This document shows, in pieces, positions 1-5,827 of a DNA stretch of 12,685 bases; positions within the stretch are counted from its first letter, which is position 1, and each line of letters opens with the position of its first letter. Source of the stretch: Candidatus Bathyarchaeum sp. (lineage in GTDB: Archaea > Thermoproteota > Bathyarchaeia > Bathyarchaeales > Bathyarchaeaceae); assembly GCA_004376385.1 (NCBI GenBank), contig SOJY01000030.1, positions 1 through 12,685 on the forward strand, in the 5' to 3' direction. Under the pieces are notes generated by a model. It had not been told where the DNA came from. It saw nothing but the letters and a program-made list of their open reading frames with translations, and did not search any database. Made by a program: the position numbers and the translations under genes.

Positions 1-501
1 GGAATATTGAATGGAACCACAAACTATATTCTTTCAGAGATGGATGAGAAGCACATCACATTCGATGAAGCCCTTGAAGCTGCCCAAAAACTTGGATACG
101 CCGAGGCTGACCCCACCATGGACGTTGACGGCTATGATGCAGCCGCCAAACTGGTCATAATGGCAAACTGGATAATGGACAAGAAAGTCACCCTCAAAGA
201 CGTTAAAATCAAGGGCATCCGCGACGTATCATCGCAAATCATAGAGGATGCAGCAAAGAAAGGCTCCACAATAAAACTCATAGGCTCCATCGGAGAAACC
301 CTAAAAGTTGAACCCACACAAATATCAAAACATGATCCCCTAGCTGTGGACGGAGCCCTCAACGCCGTAACATTTGTCTCAGAATCTGCGGGCGAACAGA
401 CCATTATTGGGCTGGGGGCAGGTGGAATGGAAACCGCCAGCGCAGTATTACGGGATCTACTGGACATAAAACAGAACATATCAACTAAGATGATGTCATA
501 A
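1..501 (+). CDS. hom: homoserine dehydrogenase, 3' part (5' end outside window)
   Basis: This enzyme reduces L-aspartate 4-semialdehyde to L-homoserine with NAD(P)H, the branch toward threonine and methionine. The reading frame is open from base 1 and ends at TAA 499-501, so the window holds only the C-terminal ~166 residues. The N-terminal Rossmann domain lies upstream. The visible part opens with GILNGTTNYIL, the hallmark of the catalytic domain. It continues with AEADPTMDVDGYDAAAKL, which carries the acidic residues and the lysine that the family uses in substrate binding and hydride transfer. The C-terminal half has the usual mixed alpha/beta sequence and I see no ACT domain. The ATG at base 7 lies inside the conserved motif and is not a real start. 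The aspartate kinase gene follows after 15 bases, so the two probably form one operon for successive steps of one pathway. Confidence 0.93.
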   Translation, partial: GILNGTTNYILSEMDEKHITFDEALEAAQKLGYAEADPTMDVDGYDAAAKLVIMANWIMDKKVTLKDVKIKGIRDVSSQIIEDAAKKGSTIKLIGSIGETLKVEPTQISKHDPLAVDGALNAVTFVSESAGEQTIIGLGAGGMETASAVLRDLLDIKQNISTKMMS

Positions 502-516
502 AGTGAGGAAGAAGAC

Positions 517-1926
517 TTGAAGAAGATAGTTATGAAGTTCGGAGGCACATCTGTGGCGAATGGCAAAAAAATTCGCCACGTAGCCAACCTCATAGCAGAC
601 AACAGGAATGAAGATTGTGAGGTTGTTGCTGTAGTTTCAGCCTTGGAAGGAGTTACAAACCAGCTTATCCAAGCGGCAGAGGAGGCAAAAAAAGGAAACC
701 GTGAATACATTCACAAGTTCAAACAGGAAATACTTGAAAGACACTTGACTACAGCCAAAGAAGCCATTGAAGATAAGCAGTTAGAGGCAGAGGCTAAGAA
801 GGTTCTTATTGCGAGGGTAGACGAGCTTGAGCGGGTCCTGAAAGGAATTGTGTACGTCAACGAACTAAGCCCAAAATCGAAGGACAATGTTATTTCTTTT
901 GGGGAAAGATTGTCTGCGCCCATCCTCAGCGGAGCCCTCAAAGACCATGGGCTTAGTTCACAGCATCTGACAGGAGGAGAAGCAGGAATAGTGACAGACT
1001 CCAATTTTGGGGAAGCAGGTCTCCTCATGAACTTTACAAGATTTCAGCTCAAAAAGAACCTTGAACCTCTGCTGAACAAAGGAACAGTTCCTGTATTAAC
1101 TGGTTTTATTGCGGCAACTCAGGACGGAGAAACCACAACATTGGGCAGAGGAGGGTCAGACTACACCGCCACGATCGTGGGAGCCGCGTTAGATGCTGAC
1201 GAGGTTTGGATATGGACCGACGTTGATGGGTTGATGACTTCTGACCCAAAAATTGTTCCCCAAGCGAAGACGATTCCTGAACTGTCCTTCCAAGAAGCAA
1301 CAGAATTAACGATCTTCGGAGCCAAGGCTATGCATCCCCGAGCGTTGGAGCCAGCCCGAAAAGAGGGAATACCCGTTAGAATCAGAAACGTTTTCAGCCC
1401 AGACAATCCCGGAACCCTAATAGTGAAAGACCAAAAAGTCAAGACAAAAGATGGAGTGAAAGCCGTAACCATAGTCAAGAACGTTGCAGTGATAACTGTC
1501 AGCGGAGCAGGCATGGTTGGCGCGCCCGGAACAGCCGCAAAAGTTTTCGAGTTACTTGGAAGAGAAAACATCAACATCTTGATGATTTCTCAGAGCGTTT
1601 CAGAGGCAAACATTTCATTGGTAATTCAACGAAACCTGCTGGAGCGGGCAGTTAACACCTTGGAGATAGCTCTGTTGGGCAGGGACTTTATTCGCGAAAT
1701 CATGGCTGAAGACGACGTGTGTGTAGTTGCGGTTTTGGGGGCGGGAATGAAAGGAATTCCTGGAGTGGCTTCAAGGATATTTTCAGCCGTAGCGCATGAA
1801 GGAATAAACGTTCGCATGATCGCTCAGGGCTCATCTGAACTTAACGTCTCTTTTGTAGTCAAAGAAAAGAATGGAGAAAAGACTGTTCGTGCAATTCACA
1901 AAGAATTCAAGTTAAGCGAAAAATGA
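517..1926 (+). CDS. lysC: aspartate kinase with two C-terminal ACT domains
   Basis: Aspartate kinase phosphorylates L-aspartate to 4-aspartyl phosphate with ATP, the first step toward lysine, threonine and methionine. The 469 residues match the length of archaeal monofunctional aspartokinases. The N-terminus carries the signature KFGGTSV (residues 7-13). LGRGGSDYTA near residues 209-218 and the WTDVDGLMTSDP stretch belong to the amino-acid kinase fold. The last ~150 residues form two ACT repeats (GAPGTAAKVFELL... and GIPGVASRIFSAV...), the usual site of end-product feedback control by threonine or lysine. Which effector acts here cannot be read from sequence. The start is TTG at 517, preceded by GTGAGGA a few bases upstream. 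The next in-frame ATG (532) would cut into the conserved first strand. The gene lies 15 bases after homoserine dehydrogenase. Confidence 0.96.
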   Translation: MKKIVMKFGGTSVANGKKIRHVANLIADNRNEDCEVVAVVSALEGVTNQLIQAAEEAKKGNREYIHKFKQEILERHLTTAKEAIEDKQLEAEAKKVLIARVDELERVLKGIVYVNELSPKSKDNVISFGERLSAPILSGALKDHGLSSQHLTGGEAGIVTDSNFGEAGLLMNFTRFQLKKNLEPLLNKGTVPVLTGFIAATQDGETTTLGRGGSDYTATIVGAALDADEVWIWTDVDGLMTSDPKIVPQAKTIPELSFQEATELTIFGAKAMHPRALEPARKEGIPVRIRNVFSPDNPGTLIVKDQKVKTKDGVKAVTIVKNVAVITVSGAGMVGAPGTAAKVFELLGRENINILMISQSVSEANISLVIQRNLLERAVNTLEIALLGRDFIREIMAEDDVCVVAVLGAGMKGIPGVASRIFSAVAHEGINVRMIAQGSSELNVSFVVKEKNGEKTVRAIHKEFKLSEK

Positions 1927-1942
1927 TCTGGAACACAATGGC

Positions 1943-1959
1943 GCCCCCGTTTTAGGGGC
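1943..1959 (+). terminator. small GC hairpin after lysC, possible 3' end element
   Basis: GCCCC (1943-1947) can pair with GGGGC (1955-1959) across a 7-base loop containing TTTT, 16 bases after the lysC stop. It has no T-run behind it, which archaeal terminators normally need. It may be a transcript-end or stability hairpin rather than a true terminator. Confidence 0.3.
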
Positions 1960-1983
1960 TATTCGCATCGAAACTAAAGGATA

Positions 1984-1995
1984 AGATTTTAAACG
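1984..1995 (+). promoter_or_regulatory. TATA box for the C/D box sRNA
   Basis: AGATTTTAAACG matches the archaeal TATA pattern. Its centre near 1990 is about 25 bases before 2014, just upstream of box C of the sRNA, which is the normal TATA-to-start distance. The sRNA therefore appears to be transcribed from its own promoter rather than processed from the lysC mRNA. Confidence 0.55.
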
Positions 1996-2012
1996 TTCAT
2001 GCTAGACGATGT

Positions 2013-2072
2013 AGTGTGATGAAGGACACCATTCTGAGCTCTCGTGATGATGAGATGGAGCGACTCTGAAAC
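2013..2072 (+). ncRNA. C/D box guide sRNA (2'-O-methylation guide)
   Basis: All four boxes of an archaeal C/D sRNA occur in order and at near-canonical spacing. Box C is GTGATGA (2016-2022), box D' is CTGA (2034-2037), box C' is ATGATGA (2047-2053; an overlapping GTGATGA at 2044-2050 is also possible) and box D is CTGA (2066-2069). The guide before D' is AGGACACCATT (11 nt). The guide before D is GATGGAGCGACT (12 nt, using the 2047 C' box). Such RNAs bind L7Ae, Nop5 and fibrillarin and direct 2'-O-methylation of the target base paired to the fifth guide position before D or D'. For the D' guide that base is the G in AAUG-G-UGUCCU. For the D guide it is the G in AGUC-G-CUCCAUC. A TATA box sits at the right distance upstream. 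The terminal stem is weak, as in many archaeal members. The exact ends are estimates. Targets were not searched. Confidence 0.8.
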
Positions 2073-2142
2073 AGCTTTACGGTTCTTGCCCAAGAATTGG
2101 TCAAGGACCACTGGACGCTTGAATCTGGCACAGCGTTACGGT
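2065..2142 (+). repeat. imperfect 19-base direct repeat (2065-2083 and 2124-2142)
   Basis: TCTGAAACAGCTTTACGGT and TCTGGCACAGCGTTACGGT agree at 16 of 19 positions, with starts 59 bases apart. The first copy includes box D of the sRNA and its downstream flank. The second lies in the gap after it. Between them are small perfect hairpins, such as TGGTC-AAG-GACCA. This may be a remnant of a local duplication. Confidence 0.5.
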
Positions 2143-2294
2143 ACCAGAAAAGCGGATGAAAGCAAAAGCAAACCAAAAACGACCAAAACATTCTGAAACA
2201 AATATTGACATCTTCGAAACATGCAACAGAATTGTTCAACCAGTTCACAAGAAGAAAATAATCTTTAATAATAGCTACAATGATGTTAAACATA

Positions 2295-2306
2295 AAACTT
2301 TAAGAA
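2295..2306 (+). promoter_or_regulatory. probable TATA box for the small basic ORF
   Basis: AAACTTTAAGAA is A/T-rich and TATA-like. Its centre near 2301 predicts a start near 2326, which would leave a short leader holding GAAGGA (2327-2332) before the ATG at 2344. Confidence 0.4.
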
Positions 2307-2343
2307 TAACAATTTAGACTAACATTGAAGGAAATCGATCACC

Positions 2344-2439
2344 ATGACCAGACACCACGGCATGACAAAAAAGACCGCTAAAAAGAAACAGAAGAGAACA
2401 AAGAAGAAGAGACAGAGAAGACGGCAGAAATCAAAGTAA
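2344..2439 (+). CDS. rpl41e: 31-residue Lys/Arg-rich protein, probable ribosomal protein eL41
   Basis: A 31-codon ORF (ATG 2344, TAA 2437) is preceded by GAAGGA 11 bases upstream of the start and by a TATA-like box. About two thirds of the residues are Lys or Arg. It has no acidic residues, and the hydrophobic content is one Ala and two Met. From its second Met (2362) to the end it is exactly 25 residues, the length of eukaryotic eL41. Ungapped against the human eL41 sequence as I remember it, 12 of 25 positions are identical and most others are Lys/Arg swaps. The shared end is R-Q-(K/R)-S-K. eL41 is a single basic helix at the large-subunit side of an inter-subunit bridge. Low complexity weakens the match, so an unrelated nucleic-acid-binding peptide remains possible. 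A T6 run and hairpin follow the gene. Confidence 0.6.
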   Translation: MTRHHGMTKKTAKKKQKRTKKKRQRRRQKSK

Positions 2440-2504
2440 GCCTACGAATGGTCAACCAAAAATTAGCTTGCTGAATTAAGGCTTAATTACTAAAGAAAAA
2501 GACG

Positions 2505-2539
2505 CGCTTTTTTAGAACACTAGCCACTGTTCTAAAGCG
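2505..2539. terminator. T6 run plus hairpin between convergent transcripts
   Basis: TTTAGAACA (2511-2519) pairs perfectly with TGTTCTAAA (2528-2536) around an 8-base loop. CGC (2505-2507) and GCG (2537-2539) extend the stem past a TTT bulge. On the plus strand the T6 run at 2508-2513 is an archaeal-style termination signal for the small basic ORF. On the minus strand an AAAAA (2555-2559, read as T5) and the same hairpin follow the hexuloisomerase stop at 2572. The element could serve both directions. Confidence 0.5.
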
Positions 2540-2571
2540 GAAAACAATTTCTGTAAAAAGAGAGAGAGGGG

Positions 2572-3159
2572 TTACTCGAGGGTGGCGTGAAGTTTTCTCA
2601 GCTCATCCTCGCTTTTTCCAAGACGATGCATAAGCTCAACAACCATGCTGTCGAGAAAAACCATGCAGTTGTTTTCGAAGATGGATCCCAAAGGAGACAA
2701 AGTTTCGCTTTCGCCCAGAATCTGCCTAACCAGATAATCTTCTTCTTTGGGCCAGCCAAGTTTTGTTCGACCGCCGATTGGCACGATGAGGTCAGCGAGG
2801 TTGCCTAATGGAGACTCGGGATAAGAGGTGACAGCAACAACCTGTGCGCCAATCTCTTTGGCTGTTGAGCTTGCAGTCAACGTTATTTTGGTTGTTCCTG
2901 AACCTGAAATTGCTAGGATCAGGTCCTCTTTTCCAGCGGCGGGCGTGATTGTTTCGCCTAGGAAGTAGACGGTTAATCCCATGTTCATTAGGCGCAGGGC
3001 AAAGGAGCGTCCAACAAAGCCGCTTCGTCCTTGACCGACAACAAATATTTTCTTGTTTTTAGAATCCAAGATTAATTGGATGAATTTTTCTACCTTCTCC
3101 AGATCAAGCTCAGTCATTGCCTTTCGGGCACCAGACAGAATCTCTTCAGATGCAGCCAT
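2572..3159 (-). CDS. hxlB: 6-phospho-3-hexuloisomerase (SIS domain)
   Basis: This enzyme interconverts D-arabino-hex-3-ulose 6-phosphate and fructose 6-phosphate. In archaea the ribulose monophosphate pathway usually runs in reverse to make ribulose 5-phosphate for nucleotides. The protein is one SIS domain of 195 residues. GQGRSG (42-47), GET (68-70) and SGSG (85-88) form the sugar-phosphate site. Glu162 in GSIFENN and His191 in the C-terminal HATLE correspond to residues conserved in Methanocaldococcus MJ1247 as I remember it. Compared with that protein there is an extra stretch around GWPKEEDYLVRQILGE (about 125-140). The start chosen is ATG at 3159; TTG codons at 3162 and 3171 would add one or four residues. 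I see no strong ribosome site. The partner hexulose-phosphate synthase is not in the window. The ECF T gene lies upstream on the same strand with a 123-base gap, so a separate promoter is likely. Confidence 0.9.
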   Translation of the reverse strand: MAASEEILSGARKAMTELDLEKVEKFIQLILDSKNKKIFVVGQGRSGFVGRSFALRLMNMGLTVYFLGETITPAAGKEDLILAISGSGTTKITLTASSTAKEIGAQVVAVTSYPESPLGNLADLIVPIGGRTKLGWPKEEDYLVRQILGESETLSPLGSIFENNCMVFLDSMVVELMHRLGKSEDELRKLHATLE

Positions 3160-3201
3160 CAACCATTTCAAGGGCTTTCACAACGGAGGGGAATCTATAT
3201 T

Positions 3202-3214
3202 GTATGTTAAAAGT
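3202..3214 (-). promoter_or_regulatory. possible promoter of hxlB
   Basis: Read on the minus strand, ACTTTTAACATAC is TATA-like. Its centre near 3209 predicts a start near 3184 and a leader of about 24 bases before ATG 3159. A second A/T-rich box (ACAATATA, 3196-3203) lies beside it, so the exact element is uncertain. Confidence 0.35.
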
Positions 3215-3282
3215 CTTTTCTAACATTTCGTGAAAAGATCTGGACAAACCAATTTCACCATAAACTTGTCTCAAAGAGAGAT

Positions 3283-4104
3283 TCAGAGGGAAAGTAATGT
3301 AGTCAAGGATGGAATAGAAACATATAACCAAACGTAAACCGCAAGAAGCAGCATCAGAACAGAAATCAGGACAAGGATGTAGTCTGCCCTCTTTAGTTTG
3401 AGTTCATAGAGGTTTGTGCGTTTTTCGCTGGCGCCCCAAGCCCTCGACTCCATGGACTCCGCTAACTCTAAGCTTCTTCTAATAGCGTTAACAATCAACG
3501 GAATAAGGATGGGAATGTAGTTTTTGACTCGTTTAAGCAAGTTTCCACGCTCCAACTCCAATCCCCTAGCCTTCTGCGCATCCATGATGGTCTGTGCCTC
3601 GTCAGCCAACACAGGAACAAAACGAACCGCGGTGGTAAAGGCGAAACAAAATTCGTAGGGGATGCGACTCTGCTGCAGCGCCAAGCCCAGATGGTCAGGC
3701 GAAGTTGTTAGAAAGAATACTGAGAAGGACGCGATTAGAACAACGAAACGTAAAGTCATGGCTGCAGCCCGCTCTAGAAGAACCAAGTATTCCACGAGTG
3801 TATCAACAGGCGGAGTTATTCCCTGAAATGAGGCTGGAGAGAAGTATCCGAAGATAAAGTTTGTTGCGAAGATGAAGATGGCTAAAAATGCGGCGCCTCT
3901 TAAGGAACGCAACCATTGTCTGTTAACTTTTGCCATAAAAACAAAGGGCAAGGGTATGAAGAACAGGACAGTCAGTGCTAGCAGTTTGGTGAATAGAATT
4001 GCCATCACGAACAAGACGGAGACGAAGAAAAATTTGATTCTTGGATCTAGATCATGGACTACAGAAGAAACTTTCCTGAACTTGAAGCCTTCAAAGACGC
4101 TCAT
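3283..4104 (-). CDS. ecfT: ECF transporter transmembrane protein EcfT
   Basis: EcfT is the membrane scaffold of energy-coupling-factor (ECF) importers. It links the two ATPases to a vitamin- or metal-binding S protein. The 273-residue protein has hydrophobic segments near residues 22-58, 70-90, 105-135, 195-210 and 242-265. Between them lies a long cytoplasmic region with the coupling-helix motifs that contact the ATPases: AQKARG (177-181) and ESRAWG (219-224). The second departs from the usual Ala-Arg-Gly form but keeps the Arg and the position. ATG (4104-4102) overlaps the TGA of the ATPase gene by four bases (ATGA), so the proteins are probably made in a fixed ratio. No S-component gene follows, so the substrate is unknown. 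Confidence 0.92.
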   Translation of the reverse strand: MSVFEGFKFRKVSSVVHDLDPRIKFFFVSVLFVMAILFTKLLALTVLFFIPLPFVFMAKVNRQWLRSLRGAAFLAIFIFATNFIFGYFSPASFQGITPPVDTLVEYLVLLERAAAMTLRFVVLIASFSVFFLTTSPDHLGLALQQSRIPYEFCFAFTTAVRFVPVLADEAQTIMDAQKARGLELERGNLLKRVKNYIPILIPLIVNAIRRSLELAESMESRAWGASEKRTNLYELKLKRADYILVLISVLMLLLAVYVWLYVSIPSLTTLLSL

Positions 4105-4922
4105 GACCTTTTCCTCAGGCGATTTAACAGAATCTTGGTGGCTTCATGAACGTCTATAACGTCCGTTGGCAGCCCCAGATCAGCCAGTTCCAGAAAAATC
4201 TGCGTTATCTGAGGAGGCACAATCGAAGCCTGCGCCAATACCTTGGGGTTTGTCAAAATTTTTTTCGCTGTGCCGTCAACCACAATTTTTCCTTGACTCA
4301 TCAGTATTACGCGAGGGCTACATTCAGCCACAAACTCCACATCATGAGTAACGACAATAACAGTCTTTTTCTGGGCGTTTAGTTGCAGAATAAATTGCTG
4401 CAGTTTCTCCTTTTGCTGATGATCCTGACCTATAGTTGGTTCGTCTAGAATTATTACCTGAGGGTCCCAAGCAAGGATAGAAGCTAAAGCAACCCGTTTT
4501 CTTTCTCCGCCGCTGAGCATGAAAGGGGACGTCTTCCGATACTGAGTTACATCTAAAAGGTTCAGAGCCCAATCAACCTGTTTTTCTATTACTGCTTTTT
4601 CGAAACCAAAGTTTCGGAGGGCGAAGACAATCTCTTCCTCCACGGTCTCGCTGAATAGTTGATGATCTGGATTCTGAAACACGAAACCAACGTTTCGAGC
4701 TAGTTGGGCTACGCTTACATCGCGGGTGCTTACGCCGTCAACTAGGATTTCGCCCTTGGTTGGTTTCAAAAGCCCGTTAAAGTGTTTTACCAGAGTAGTT
4801 TTTCCCGCCCCGTTTTGCCCCATGACAGCCAAGAACTCTCCATCATTGACGGTGAGGCTAATTCCCTTCAGGGCTTCGAGACCAGTAGGATATGTGTAAT
4901 ATAGATCTTTGACTTCAATCAT
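4101..4922 (-). CDS. ecfA2: ECF transporter ATPase (second in operon)
   Basis: This is one of the two ATP-binding subunits that power the ECF importer on the cytoplasmic face. The 273 residues contain a complete ABC ATPase. Walker A is GQNGAGKTT (35-43), the Q-loop is at Gln83 in VFQNPDHQLF, the signature is LSGGE (136-140), Walker B is VIILDEP with Glu161, and the switch His is His193 in VTHD. FQNPDHQLF is typical of EcfA proteins. A ~70-residue C-terminal extension follows the ABC core, as in that family. ATG at 4922 lies eight bases inside the end of the other ATPase gene (TGA 4917-4915), with GGGAGA about ten bases upstream. The A1/A2 label is by operon position, not by a computed phylogeny. 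Confidence 0.93.
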   Translation of the reverse strand: MIEVKDLYYTYPTGLEALKGISLTVNDGEFLAVMGQNGAGKTTLVKHFNGLLKPTKGEILVDGVSTRDVSVAQLARNVGFVFQNPDHQLFSETVEEEIVFALRNFGFEKAVIEKQVDWALNLLDVTQYRKTSPFMLSGGERKRVALASILAWDPQVIILDEPTIGQDHQQKEKLQQFILQLNAQKKTVIVVTHDVEFVAECSPRVILMSQGKIVVDGTAKKILTNPKVLAQASIVPPQITQIFLELADLGLPTDVIDVHEATKILLNRLRKRS

Positions 4923-5763
4923 TTTTCAGGATCTCCCGTAAGAGATCTGCTGTCTCTTCGGTGGTCACTGGAACAGCTTTTAGGCGTATTCCATGTTTTT
5001 TGAGATGCTGATACAGTTTTGTTGCTTTTGGGATGCCGACACCAATCAGACGGGCTTCTTCGGAGGTGAAGATTTCTCTAGGACTACCTGTTAAAGCAAT
5101 CTTGCCTTTATTCATGACAATAACGTGATTGGCGTACTTTGCGGCTAGGTCAAGCCGATGTTCAACTAGAATAATTGTGATTCCCAGTTTTTTGTTTAAT
5201 TCGTTGATTACCTCGAATATTTTTTCGGCTCCTACAGGATCAAGAAAAGAGGTTGGTTCATCGAGTACCATGATGTCAGGTTGCATAGCTAGCACAGAGG
5301 CTATTGCGACCCTTTGCTGCTGTCCACCTGAAAGCTCATGGGGAGGTCTTTCGCTAAGCTCACTTATGCCTGCCATTTGGAGGGCCCAATCAACCCGTTT
5401 TCTCATTTCGTCCCGGGGCATGGCAAAGTTTTCTAGACCAAAGGCCACGTCCTTTTCAACCGACAAGGCGAAGAGCTGATTCTCTGGGTTCTGGAAAACA
5501 AGGCCTACATGACGGGCGATTTGATGTATTTGGTGATCAACTACATTGAGACCGGCGACCTCAATTTTTCCTTCTAGATCTCCGTTGTAGAAATGGGGTA
5601 TGAGACCGTTGAAGCATCGACAAAGGGTTGTTTTTCCGCAGCCGCTGGGACCTGTTAAGATAACAAAATCCCCTTTGTTTATGGTTACGGATACCTCTTC
5701 GATGGATGGCTTTGTTACACCCGGGTATGTGTATGTTAGGTCTCTGGTCTCAATTACAGACAA
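4915..5763 (-). CDS. ecfA1: ECF transporter ATPase (first in operon)
   Basis: This is the first gene of the three-gene ECF module and the partner ATPase. It is 282 residues with a full motif set: Walker A GPSGCGKTT (38-46), Q-loop Gln91 in VFQNPENQLF, signature LSGGQ (144-148), Walker B IMVLDEP (164-170) with Glu169, and switch His202 in EHR. Both ATPases therefore look catalytically complete, which fits a heterodimer with two working sites. The start is TTG at 5763; no ATG occurs in frame near it and no strong ribosome site is visible. A TATA-like box and a 12-base palindrome lie 35-55 bases upstream, so this is probably the first gene of its transcript. Confidence 0.93.
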   Translation of the reverse strand: MSVIETRDLTYTYPGVTKPSIEEVSVTINKGDFVILTGPSGCGKTTLCRCFNGLIPHFYNGDLEGKIEVAGLNVVDHQIHQIARHVGLVFQNPENQLFALSVEKDVAFGLENFAMPRDEMRKRVDWALQMAGISELSERPPHELSGGQQQRVAIASVLAMQPDIMVLDEPTSFLDPVGAEKIFEVINELNKKLGITIILVEHRLDLAAKYANHVIVMNKGKIALTGSPREIFTSEEARLIGVGIPKATKLYQHLKKHGIRLKAVPVTTEETADLLREILKND

Positions 5764-5797
5764 TGTTTTGTCCGCCAGCCTATTGCAATTTTTTCAT

Positions 5798-5818
5798 TTC
5801 ATTTAAGAGTAGCTACTC
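5798..5818 (-). promoter_or_regulatory. ecf operon promoter with adjoining 12-base palindrome
   Basis: On the minus strand GAGTAGCTACTC (5807-5818) is a perfect palindrome directly before CTTAAATGAA, a TATA-like box centred near 5803. That predicts a start near 5778, about 15 bases before the TTG of the first ATPase. A palindrome next to or over the BRE/TATA site is where a repressor would block initiation. The regulator is unknown. Confidence 0.4.
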
Positions 5819-5824
5819 AAAAAA
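5819..5824 (-). terminator. T6 run after the DHH phosphoesterase gene
   Basis: Read on the minus strand a T6 run (plus-strand A6) begins three bases after the TAA of the DHH gene and lies upstream of the ecf promoter. Oligo-T tracts are the main intrinsic termination signal in archaea, so this probably separates the large cluster from the ecf operon. Confidence 0.5.
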
Positions 5825-5827
5825 GTG

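Noticed and set aside
132..1817. Long minus-strand open frames opposite hom and lysC
   Set aside because: They are shadows of the two strongly supported plus-strand genes, with no recognisable protein features.
1997..2293. 98-residue minus-strand ORF in the same gap
   Set aside because: It runs antisense to the C/D sRNA, and its Cys/Phe/Trp-rich sequence resembles no protein family. It is most simply a chance open frame.
2156..2317. 53-codon plus-strand ORF in the lysC-hxlB gap (starts MKAKANQKRPK)
   Set aside because: It has no ribosome site before the ATG, an A-rich composition that yields Lys and Asn by default, no family recognised, and its end overlaps the probable TATA box of the next small gene. 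It would deserve review only if conserved in relatives.
3146..3331. 61-residue minus-strand ORF bridging the ecfT end and hxlB start
   Set aside because: It overlaps well-supported genes at both ends in another frame, begins with TTG and has no ribosome site. The stop-free gap of 123 bases is compatible with chance.
4657..4680. C/D-like boxes (TTGATGA...CTGA) on the plus strand
   Set aside because: They lie antisense within the ECF ATPase gene, have no D'/C' pair and only eight bases between boxes. This is a chance match.
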